This document shows positions 1 through 6,341 of a DNA stretch of 6,670 nucleotides, piece by piece; positions within the stretch are counted from its first letter, which is position 1; each line of letters starts with the position of its first letter. Location of the stretch: the NCBI GenBank assembly GCA_003250235.1, contig QKGY01000194.1, positions 1 through 6,670 of the forward strand, in the 5' to 3' direction. The notes beneath the pieces were generated by a model. That model was not told where the DNA came from. It saw nothing but the letters and a program-made list of their open reading frames with translations, and made no database searches. Origin of the DNA: Desulfuromonadaceae bacterium. Lineage in GTDB: Bacteria > Desulfobacterota > Desulfuromonadia > Desulfuromonadales > SZUA-540. The position numbers and the translations under genes were made by a program.

Positions 1-1
1 G

Positions 2-682
2 GCTCAGGGTGTCGAGCGGGTGCGCCTGGTCAAGGCCCACATGGAGAAGGCGGGAGGCGCTCAGCTCAAGGTGGTCGGCATCGCCGGCCCCGGCGACCCT
101 CTGGCCAATCCCAAAACCTTTGAAACCTTCAGGCTCGTCCGCGAGGCCTTCCCCGAGATGACCCTGTGTCTGTCGACCAACGGGCTGCGTCTGCCCGAGA
201 TGCTGGACAAGATCCTCGATGTCGATGTGCACAGCCTGACCGTCACCATCAACGCCCTGACTCCGGAAACCGGCGCCAAGGTCTACGAATGGATCAAAAT
301 CGACGGCCATCGCCTCAGCGGCGAAGAAGGGGCGGAAATCCTTCTCAAGCAGCAGCTCAAAGGGGTGGAGATGGCGGCCAAAGCCGGGCTTCTGGTCAAG
401 ATCAACCACGTGTACATTCCGGGCGTCAATGACCACGAGACCCTGGAACTCGCCGTCAAGGTGAGGGAGCTGGGCGCCAGCATGATGAACATCATCCCCG
501 TGATCCCCATCGGCCTCTTCAAGGACATCGATCCCCCTTCCGAAGCGGTGATCGAGATGGTTCGCAACCAGGCCGAGCTGATTCTCTCCCAGGCGCGCCA
601 CTGCAAGCAGTGCCGTGCCGATGCCGCCGGCGTGGTGGGCAACGACATCGACCTGGACGCTCTGGAATCTAAGGCAAGCTAA
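2..682 (+). CDS. NifB-like radical SAM protein, C-terminal part (5' end outside window)
   Basis: The reading frame is open to the window edge, so the start and the CxxxCxxC cluster motif lie upstream. The visible 226 residues follow the NifB family closely: GIAGPGDPL (bases 77-103), a conserved SAM-side segment; CLSTNGL with STNG at 173-184; TVTINAL; a VKINHVYIPGVND segment; and HCKQCRADAAG near the end, with cysteine codons at 602 and 611. In NifB this C-terminal CxxC is thought to help bind a precursor Fe-S cluster. NifB uses SAM to fuse two 4Fe-4S clusters into a carbide-containing 8Fe core for the nitrogenase cofactor. The protein stops soon after the CxxC, so it lacks the NifX/NafY-like C-terminal domain of many bacterial NifB proteins. 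No nitrogenase genes are seen, and the neighbours are metal-handling proteins, so a NifB paralogue with another product is as likely as true NifB. Family confidence is high; exact role is uncertain. Confidence 0.85.
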   Translation, partial: AQGVERVRLVKAHMEKAGGAQLKVVGIAGPGDPLANPKTFETFRLVREAFPEMTLCLSTNGLRLPEMLDKILDVDVHSLTVTINALTPETGAKVYEWIKIDGHRLSGEEGAEILLKQQLKGVEMAAKAGLLVKINHVYIPGVNDHETLELAVKVRELGASMMNIIPVIPIGLFKDIDPPSEAVIEMVRNQAELILSQARHCKQCRADAAGVVGNDIDLDALESKAS

Positions 683-698
683 GCGGCCGTCCAGCCAA

Positions 699-717
699 CG
701 GGGGTACACAACCCCCG
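699..717 (+). other. Short hairpin between the radical SAM gene and the next gene
   Basis: A 7-bp perfect stem (CGGGGGT / ACCCCCG) with a 5-base loop lies in the 77-base gap after the NifB-like stop codon. No T run follows it, so it is not a clear intrinsic terminator. It could stabilise the upstream message or cause partial termination. It is the only notable gap in an otherwise tightly packed gene set. Confidence 0.4.
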
Positions 718-759
718 CGCCGAAAAGCTTGTCACCTTCTTTGCTGAAATGGGGCCTCC

Positions 760-1974
760 ATGGATGACCTGCTCGATCTGACCATAGCCAGTCTGCTGCA
801 ACGCCACCCTGAGGTGCGCCCGATCTTCGTGGCCCACGGGATGGAGACCCTGGTCAGTGACGAGGGGCTGCGGGCCCTGGCCCCTTTTCTCACCCTGGGG
901 ACGGCCCTGCGCAGCCGCCTGCAGGCTCCTGCACCTTTCGTTCGCCTGCTGCGTGAGGCCATGGTCACGGAAGAGCTGCTCGAGGCGCCGGGGCTGAAGG
1001 ATATCCGCAAGGCCGGCGAACTCACCCTGCTCGCCCTGATGCCCTGCGGGCTCAAGGTTCCTTTCGGCCGGGTGCTCGGCACCTTTCTCGAAGAGCTCAA
1101 AAAAGAACGGGGGCTCGACATCACCTACGCGGTCGAGGGCAACCTCAACCAGGAGCTCTCCTACTACCCGTTCGTCGATACCATCGAGACGGTGGAGGAA
1201 TTGCCCGACATCATCGTCTCCGCCGACTTCAACGTTTTCTACACCCACCGTTTCATGAAACGGTTCGTCGAGCCCGGGCATCTGGTCGGCTACGGCAAGG
1301 TCGCTCCCAGCCGGGCCTTTGCCGAAGCGAGCCTCGAAGACGAAAAGGGCGAATACTTTCTCTTTGGTGTCAACCCTCTGGTGATCGTCGCCGATCTGGA
1401 AAAGAGCGGCGACCGCCCCCTCCCTACCTGCTGGGCCGATGTCCTCGACCCGATGTGGTCCCGTGACATCACCCTGCGAGGCAACGCCGATTTTTTCTGT
1501 CACGCCGTGCTGCTCCCCCTGTTCAAGGAGGGCGGGGCGGACGCCCTGCTCAAGCTCGCTCCCAATGTGAAGCAGGGGCTTCACCCGGCCCAGATGGTGA
1601 AGCTCATCGACAGCGGCCAGGGCAGCGCCTTGTACGTCATGCCCGAGTTCTTCGCCCACCGGGTGAAAAACCGCGACCGCATCAAGATCATCTGGCCGAC
1701 GGATGGCGCTCTGGCCAGCCCCGTGACCCTTCAGGTCAAGCGGGACAAGGTCGAGGAACTCAAGCCGCTTCTCGACTGGCTGGCCGGCCCCGAACTGGCC
1801 CGCGCCCTGGTGGGAGCCCGGTTTCCCGTCCCTCATGCCGACGTCGAGGGCGAGCTGCAGGACGCCCCTCTCAAGTGGGTGGGATGGGACTGGCTGCGTC
1901 AGAATGACTTACGCGAGGTGAACGGCCGCATTGACGGCATTTTCCTGCCGGCCGTCAAGGATATCGTCGGATGA
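760..1974 (+). CDS. Cytosolic ABC-type solute-binding-like protein with N-terminal DUF1858-like segment
   Basis: The protein has 404 residues. Residues 3-50 resemble DUF1858 (LLDLTIASLLQRHPEVRPIF followed by AHG), a small domain often found in anaerobe redox proteins. From about residue 88 it resembles the type 2 periplasmic-binding fold of iron(III)-type ABC binding proteins. The best mark is the WADVLDPMWSRDITL segment (225-239), which matches the usual 'W.DLLDP.W...I.L' stretch. FGVNPLVIV (202-210) and the SGQGSALYVMPEFF segment (285-298) fit the same fold. There is no signal peptide or lipobox and the N terminus is a folded domain, so it should stay in the cytoplasm, which is unusual for this fold. 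ATG 760 is the only sensible start; the upstream GGGG is a weak ribosome site. The stop overlaps the GTPase start by ATGA. I infer that it holds a metal, oxyanion or small ligand for the neighbouring enzymes; the ligand is unknown. Confidence 0.75.
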   Translation: MDDLLDLTIASLLQRHPEVRPIFVAHGMETLVSDEGLRALAPFLTLGTALRSRLQAPAPFVRLLREAMVTEELLEAPGLKDIRKAGELTLLALMPCGLKVPFGRVLGTFLEELKKERGLDITYAVEGNLNQELSYYPFVDTIETVEELPDIIVSADFNVFYTHRFMKRFVEPGHLVGYGKVAPSRAFAEASLEDEKGEYFLFGVNPLVIVADLEKSGDRPLPTCWADVLDPMWSRDITLRGNADFFCHAVLLPLFKEGGADALLKLAPNVKQGLHPAQMVKLIDSGQGSALYVMPEFFAHRVKNRDRIKIIWPTDGALASPVTLQVKRDKVEELKPLLDWLAGPELARALVGARFPVPHADVEGELQDAPLKWVGWDWLRQNDLREVNGRIDGIFLPAVKDIVG

Positions 1975-2657
1975 AACTGGTCACCGTCGCCGGGCCCCCT
2001 TCGAGCGGCAAAACCTCGGTGATCCTGCGATTGGCCGAAGGCTTGAGGGTCCAGGGGCTTAAGGTCGGCGTGGTCAAGTTCGACTGCCTTTCCAGTGACG
2101 ACCAGCAGCGTTACGAAAAAGCGGGGCTTCCGGTCAAAACCGGTCTCGCCGGGGGACTGTGCCCCGACCACTTCTTTATCGCCAACATCGAAGGGGCGCT
2201 TCAGTGGGGGCAAAAACAGGGACTCGACCTGCTCATCAGCGAAAGCGCCGGATTGTGCAACCGCTGCTCCCCCCACCTGCATCCCATCCTGGCCGTGTGT
2301 GTCGTCGACAACCTCAGCGGCGTCCATACCCCCCGCAAAATCGGTCCGATGCTCAAAACCGCCGATGTGGTGGTGATCACCAAGGGGGACATCGTCTCCC
2401 AGGCCGAGCGCGAAGTGTTCGCATTCCGCGTCCGCCAGGTCAACCCTCGCGCTGCGGTTTTGCCCGTCAACGGCCTGACCGGCCAGGGCAGCCTTCTGCT
2501 GCAGCGCCACATTGAAAACGCCCCTGAGATCGACAGCCTTGCCGGCGAACGGCTGCGTTTTTCCATGCCGGCGGCTCTCTGTTCCTACTGCCTCGGAGAA
2601 ACCCGTGTCGGCAAGGACTGCCAGATCGGCAACATCCGCACCATGGATTTCTCATGA
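1971..2657 (+). CDS. HypB/UreG-like P-loop GTPase with cysteine motifs
   Basis: The protein has 228 residues and begins directly with the P-loop GPPSSGKTS (8-16), as in the SIMIBI/G3E class (HypB, UreG, CobW, MeaB). KFDCLSSDD (37-44 region) fits the switch area. ISESAGLCNRCSPH (89-102) sits where HypB has its ENVGN motif. TKGD (137-140) is the base-recognition motif, a variant of NKxD. Cysteines stand out: C39, C64, a CNRC pair (C96/C99), and a C-terminal group C204, C207 and C217. Relatives use GTP hydrolysis to insert nickel or cobalt into target enzymes, and the cysteines here could bind metal or an Fe-S cluster. It overlaps both neighbours by ATGA, so its synthesis is probably coupled to both. 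It is not obviously true HypB, since no hydrogenase maturation genes are visible. The target is unknown. Confidence 0.8.
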   Translation: MKLVTVAGPPSSGKTSVILRLAEGLRVQGLKVGVVKFDCLSSDDQQRYEKAGLPVKTGLAGGLCPDHFFIANIEGALQWGQKQGLDLLISESAGLCNRCSPHLHPILAVCVVDNLSGVHTPRKIGPMLKTADVVVITKGDIVSQAEREVFAFRVRQVNPRAAVLPVNGLTGQGSLLLQRHIENAPEIDSLAGERLRFSMPAALCSYCLGETRVGKDCQIGNIRTMDFS

Positions 2658-3679
2658 ACGCGCCAAACCTCCTCCATCTGCCCTGCACGGAGGTTGTGCG
2701 GTGCTATCCGTACCTGGCCGATTTCTTCTCCGCCCACGGGCTGCCCCTGCCTGCCGGTTCCCTTTCCCTCGGAGACTACATCGACAGCCTGGATGCCGAC
2801 TCGCTGGAAAACCAGGGGCTCGACCGCATCGCCCTGGTTGCTCGCCTGGACGGATTCATCGCCCAGATGGAAAGCTTCCGGGCCGAAGGCGCCCGCAAAC
2901 TCGGCAAGGTCACCCTTGTCGGCGGGCATGACAAAAGCGGACGAGGCGAGGAGGTTCGGGTGGACCTGCGTCCCGGCGATGTGGTCTGCGTCGTCGGCCC
3001 CACCGGCTCGGGGAAGAGTCGTCTGCTCGCCGATATCGAATGCCTGGCCCAGGGGGATACACCCACCGGGCGGCACATCCTGATCGATGACGCCCCGCCT
3101 TCAGAAAGCGCCCGGCTCTCCGGGGAACAGCGTCTGGTCGCCCAGCTCTCCCAAAACATGAATTTCGTGATGGATCTGTCGGTGGAGGAATTTCTGCAGA
3201 TGCATGCGGAAAGCCGCATGGTCGAGGGGATCGACGCCATGATCGAACGCATTTTCACCACTGCCGTCGATCTGGCCGGCGAGCCCTTCACCCGCGACAC
3301 GCCGGTCACCGCCCTGTCGGGCGGGCAATCCCGGGCTCTGATGATTGCCGACGTCGCGTGTCTCAGCGCCTCGCCCATCGTTCTGATCGACGAGATCGAA
3401 AACGCCGGGGTCGACCGCCGGCGGGCCCTCGAGCTGCTGGTGCGCGAGGAGAAAATCGTGCTCATGGCCACCCACGACCCGCTGCTGGCCCTGTCGGGCG
3501 ACAGGCGCCTGGTCATCCGCAACGGGGCCATCGCCGCGGTGCTGGAAACCAGTGCCGAGGAGAAGGCCGGGCTCGCACACCTCGACCGGCTCGACCGCCG
3601 TCTTGCCGCCCTTCGCGATCAGGTGCGTCGGGGCGAAAGGATTTGTTTTGATGAAGGGCTGTTCCTCAATGAGCCTTGA
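2654..3679 (+). CDS. ABC-type ATPase with N-terminal DUF1858-like segment
   Basis: The protein has 341 residues. Residues 5-46 (LLHLPCTEVVRCYPYLADFF, then AHGL) mirror the DUF1858-like start of the binding-like protein two genes upstream. The ABC ATPase domain spans about 86-298: Walker A GPTGSGKS (115-122), glutamines near the Q-loop (LSQNMNF, 165-171), signature LSGGQ (221-225), Walker B PIVLIDEIEN (241-250, catalytic E247) and H-loop THD (H274). All catalytic residues are present, so it should hydrolyse ATP. It has no membrane segments, and no permease is visible, so it may act as a soluble energiser rather than a transporter subunit. The C-terminal tail (300-341, charged, RRLAALRDQVRRGERI) is duplicated at 6348-6434, and the tail used here may have been supplied by the inserted segment. 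The start overlaps the GTPase stop by ATGA. Confidence 0.85.
   Translation: MNAPNLLHLPCTEVVRCYPYLADFFSAHGLPLPAGSLSLGDYIDSLDADSLENQGLDRIALVARLDGFIAQMESFRAEGARKLGKVTLVGGHDKSGRGEEVRVDLRPGDVVCVVGPTGSGKSRLLADIECLAQGDTPTGRHILIDDAPPSESARLSGEQRLVAQLSQNMNFVMDLSVEEFLQMHAESRMVEGIDAMIERIFTTAVDLAGEPFTRDTPVTALSGGQSRALMIADVACLSASPIVLIDEIENAGVDRRRALELLVREEKIVLMATHDPLLALSGDRRLVIRNGAIAAVLETSAEEKAGLAHLDRLDRRLAALRDQVRRGERICFDEGLFLNEP
3599..3653 (+). repeat. Direct repeat, left copy (inside 3' end of the ATPase gene)
   Basis: This 55-base stretch matches 6348-6402 at 51 of 55 positions. The four differences are all synonymous third-codon changes (CGT/CGC, CTT/CTC, CTT/CTG, ATT/ATC). A block of 29 identical bases runs from 3614 to 3642. 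Similarity stops upstream of 3599 and drops sharply after 3653. It marks the left edge of the segment thought to be inserted and could be an attachment-site half. Confidence 0.85.
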
Positions 3680-4303
3680 AATGTGAGGGGTTCGAGCCGT
3701 ATCACGAAAAGAGTCCCGCCACGAAATGGGAGGATCGCATCCTCGGCTAAAAAAATCCTGCAAAGACCAATATCCAAGAACATAAGCCCCTTCTGCAGCG
3801 CCCGCCAAATCTCATCCCAGATACGTAAGAAGAAACGAGTCCATCAGCGTGACTCAGGGATTTCCTGATAGCGCTCAAAGTTTATATTCGATATGATCAT
3901 CCCTATCTATTAATCATTGATTCTCAATTGATCTTCCCTATTACAAAGACAAATAGCATACAGGTACAAAGCAATTTCGATTTCGCATGTGAAGCCTTAC
4001 TTCAATAAGCAAATCATTTTTTTATGGCCATTCGGTTTTCAGAAAGCAACTTCATAGCGCCTATCGACCCGCCTACGAAGATGCAAGCGGGCAGTTTTGC
4101 GGGTGTTATCCGAAAGGCATTGAAGTACCATTCATCGAAGTGATCGACGCTTAGCAACGACGACCAAGTCCTTATTTTACAAACTAAAATACCTCATAGC
4201 AAAAGGAAGCATGACAGTAGGCTGGCCTCTGTTCGTACATGCTTAGTCTGTCGTGCCCTACTTAATTTAATTTCTTTCACCATTTATCTACCTAAGAGGG
4301 AAA
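3680..4303. other. AT-rich stretch without a convincing gene
   Basis: About 620 bases between the ATPase stop and the amidase start. It is much richer in A and T than the genes to its left. The longest frame from 3683 lacks a ribosome site and any family resemblance. A 39-codon frame from ATG 4024 to a TGA at 4141 also lacks a ribosome site and is not supported. It holds a small hairpin at 3730-3744 (GAGGAT / ATCCTC, three-base loop) without a T run, and a longer imperfect hairpin at 4207-4244. A weak sigma-70-like pair, TTGATT at 3917-3922 and TATTAC at 3939-3944 with 16 bases between, is possible but unconvincing. The promoter for the amidase gene must lie here or nearer to 4304, but I cannot place it firmly. 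It may also contain decayed mobile DNA. Confidence 0.6.
4207..4244 (+). other. Imperfect hairpin upstream of the amidase gene
   Basis: AAGCATG (4207-4213) pairs perfectly with CATGCTT (4238-4244). Inside it, ACAG (4214-4217) pairs with CTGT (4229-4232) and AGG (4219-4221) with CCT (4226-4228) around a CTGG loop, with bulges at 4218 and 4233-4237. It ends about 60 bases before the amidase start. It could be an operator, a 5' leader structure or a relic of mobile DNA. T-rich sequence follows, but too far away for a classical terminator. Confidence 0.4.
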
Positions 4304-5092
4304 ATGATCGAATCCTTACACCCGTCTGCGCCTACATCCGTTGCTGTCCCTATTTTTTCAACACCAGAGATAATCTCTGCCGCAAAGCATCGAACCTTTA
4401 CAGGGAAATGCGCCCTTGTCGGCGTGGGACTCTTGTTAATGCTCCTGTCGGTCTTACCTGCACACGCCATGGAGAAAACAAATCACATTATTCCACGGTT
4501 GATACCCGTCAACGATACCCGCGTTGCACTTTCACTTGATTACCTCAAAGCCCATTACGGCATCACAACAAAAACACCCCGGATCCAACCCCAGATGATC
4601 GTGGTGCACTGGACCGCCGTCGACGGACTGGAGGCTTCCTACCGGATCTTTCAAAGCGAAACCCTGCCAGGTTACCGCAAGGAAATTCACTCCGGGGGAC
4701 AACTGAATGTTTCAGCCCATTTCCTGATTGACACGGATGGCAGCATCTACCAACTTCTGCCGGAAACGTTCTTCGCGCGTCACGTTATCGGACTTAACCA
4801 CTGCGCCATCGGCATCGAAAATGTCGGCGGCGCAAAAGGCTCGTTAACCAAGGCTCAGCTTGAAGCCAACGCCTTTCTAGTGCGCACCCTCAAACAAAGG
4901 TTTCCCGGCATCCACTATTTGCTCGGTCATTACGAATACCTCAACTTTGAGGGCTCCCCGCTTTTTCTTGAGAAAGACCCTAAATACCGCACCCGTAAAA
5001 TTGACCCCGGAACAGACTTTATGACCGGTCTCCGTAAAAAGCTTGCCGACCTTTACGCTGACAATGAATTGCTGCCGATTCCGGCACCCTAA
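4304..5092 (+). CDS. Exported N-acetylmuramoyl-L-alanine amidase (Amidase_2 / AmpD-like)
   Basis: The protein has 262 residues. A long N-terminal stretch leads to a hydrophobic segment at about 36-52 and a likely signal-peptidase site after AHA (53-55), so the mature enzyme should act in the periplasm or outside the cell. The catalytic domain spans about 95-245. Zinc ligands expected for the family are H102 (VVHWTA), H209 (LLGHYEY) and D234 (RKIDPGTDF); E172 in IGIENVG is the likely catalytic glutamate. AmpD-type amidases cut the bond between N-acetylmuramic acid and L-alanine in peptidoglycan or its fragments. ATG 4304 follows AGAGGG at short spacing. The n-region is longer than usual, so a later start is possible, but no better ribosome site was seen. 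The YARHG gene follows after 12 bases, so the two are probably co-transcribed. Codon use and composition are less GC-rich than the left-hand operon, in line with transfer. Confidence 0.85.
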   Translation: MIESLHPSAPTSVAVPIFSTPEIISAAKHRTFTGKCALVGVGLLLMLLSVLPAHAMEKTNHIIPRLIPVNDTRVALSLDYLKAHYGITTKTPRIQPQMIVVHWTAVDGLEASYRIFQSETLPGYRKEIHSGGQLNVSAHFLIDTDGSIYQLLPETFFARHVIGLNHCAIGIENVGGAKGSLTKAQLEANAFLVRTLKQRFPGIHYLLGHYEYLNFEGSPLFLEKDPKYRTRKIDPGTDFMTGLRKKLADLYADNELLPIPAP

Positions 5093-5104
5093 CAGGAGGC
5101 TCCA

Positions 5105-6298
5105 ATGAAACACCTCAGATTTCTTCCGCTACTTGCCTGTGCGCTGATCTTCGGCGCTCTCTCTGCCCTGCCGATGACCGCCGAGGCCGGGTTGAAAGCA
5201 TCCGTCGAACGGCTTGATTCAATCACCGGCTCAGCCGACAAAAGTGCGGTAGACGTCAAACTCATCAATGCCTTGGACATCCTTGACAAGATGCCGGAGG
5301 AGAAGAAGTGGAACCAGGCGAAAAAGCTTATCGACATCAAAGAATTCACCTATTCCAGATATTATGACGAACTCCTCTATCTCTACATGGCCCATACGAT
5401 CAACAACAATGAACTCAAGGAAGCGGATGCTCTCTGGTCCAAACTCAGGGATATACAGACCAGCGTCCATATCTTTCCAACGTTGCTGATCCGCTACGTG
5501 TCGAAAAAAGACAACCGTGAGGGATTGAGGAATGCCCTTGACTATCTGAAGTTCAGCCCTGATTCTACGCTCATTCATGGTCCTGTCCTTGATGGCAACC
5601 TCCTTTTTGGCTACAAGATCAGGGAAGATTTCTCAGAAGGGGAGCTGCCTAAAACCGTGAAAGTTGTTGAATACAAATCCAGTCCGACCCCGTTATCCGG
5701 ATTTTCCGAGGAGAATCAATACATAGGCCTCCTGGAAGCCCAGAACAAATTGCTCGGGTTCGATTTTCAGAGCACCAAGGAACTTGCAAACCTTTATGCC
5801 AAGGGGCATGACGATTACAATGCTTCGCAAAAGTACTTCATGCTCGCCGAGTCCCTTAACCAAGGCAGTCAGTACGCTGAAGCCAAAGAATATATCGAAC
5901 TGGCCAGTAAATATGCTCCTGCCAACACACGCATTACCCAACTTAAAAACGACATTGAGCTGGCCCTGGTTCTCAACCCCGGCCAGTCCTCATCTGTCCA
6001 ACCCACATCGGTCCAGGCACCTTCCACAGCAACAGAAACCCAAAAGTGCAGCAACGACTATTTGTTCGATCATGATCGATCGTTATCCGCTGGGAACGTG
6101 AAGGGAAAGAGCAAAAAAGAGCTGCGACTCATGCGCAATGAAATCTTCGCCCGTTATGGTCGCAGCTTCAAAAGTGAAGATCTGCATGCGTATTTCACAG
6201 GCAAATGCTGGTACACGATCAATCCCGAATACTCGGACCAGATGCTTAATCAAACAGACAGAGCCAACCTGCTGACAATCCAGTCTGCCGAAAATTAG
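5105..6298 (+). CDS. Exported TPR-like protein with C-terminal YARHG domain
   Basis: The protein has 397 residues. A signal peptide (1-28) has basic residues, a hydrophobic core and AEA before the likely cut. The middle (about 45-290) is mostly helical and looks like degenerate TPR repeats, clearest at 225-288 (KYFMLAESLNQGSQYAEAKE). A linker rich in S, T, Q and P (292-312) leads to a YARHG domain at about 316-393, recognised by RLMRNEIFARYGRSF (341-355), YFTGKCWY (363-370) and the LNQTDRANLLTI end. YARHG domains are extracellular and their function is poorly known, with possible cell-wall or peptide binding. C315 and C368 could form a disulfide bond. A perfect AGGAGG (5094-5099) five bases before ATG supports the start and predicts strong translation. 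The pairing with an amidase suggests that it binds peptidoglycan or assists the enzyme; this is inference. Confidence 0.8.
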   Translation: MKHLRFLPLLACALIFGALSALPMTAEAGLKASVERLDSITGSADKSAVDVKLINALDILDKMPEEKKWNQAKKLIDIKEFTYSRYYDELLYLYMAHTINNNELKEADALWSKLRDIQTSVHIFPTLLIRYVSKKDNREGLRNALDYLKFSPDSTLIHGPVLDGNLLFGYKIREDFSEGELPKTVKVVEYKSSPTPLSGFSEENQYIGLLEAQNKLLGFDFQSTKELANLYAKGHDDYNASQKYFMLAESLNQGSQYAEAKEYIELASKYAPANTRITQLKNDIELALVLNPGQSSSVQPTSVQAPSTATETQKCSNDYLFDHDRSLSAGNVKGKSKKELRLMRNEIFARYGRSFKSEDLHAYFTGKCWYTINPEYSDQMLNQTDRANLLTIQSAEN

Positions 6299-6307
6299 AA
6301 AGAAAAA

Positions 6308-6332
6308 AGGGCTGCCCGATTCGGGCAGCCCT
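6308..6332. terminator. Strong hairpin after the YARHG gene; canonical terminator on the minus strand
   Basis: An 11-bp perfect GC-rich stem (AGGGCTGCCCG / CGGGCAGCCCT) with loop ATT begins 10 bases after the YARHG stop. A run of six A bases precedes it (6303-6308), so read on the minus strand it is a textbook intrinsic terminator with a T run. It would stop transcription coming from the DUF502 gene. On the plus strand the T run is missing (CACTTCAG follows), so it may only terminate partly or protect the 3' end. Confidence 0.8.
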
Positions 6333-6341
6333 CACTTCAGG

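Noticed and set aside
679..1836. Long minus-strand open frame of 385 codons opposite the binding-like protein
   Set aside because: It is a product of GC-rich codon use on the opposite strand. It has low-complexity composition rich in G, E, Q and H, no family resemblance, and lies wholly under a gene with recognisable motifs.
3690..3700. GGTTCGAGCC resembling a tRNA T-arm
   Set aside because: The flanking bases do not form the T stem and no other tRNA arms are present, so no tRNA fragment can be supported.
3730..3744. Hairpin as terminator of the ATPase operon
   Set aside because: The stem is only six base pairs and is followed by A bases rather than T bases on the plus strand.
3683..3868. 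Possible 61-codon gene after the ATPase
   Set aside because: No ribosome site, highly basic composition without recognisable family, and position in the AT-rich junk-like stretch.
4090..4110. GTTATCC as a possible integron attC core
   Set aside because: It does not fit GTTRRRY, and no paired inverse core site was found nearby.
4024..4143. Small frame of 39 codons
   Set aside because: The ATG follows a T run with no ribosome site, and the peptide resembles nothing I know.
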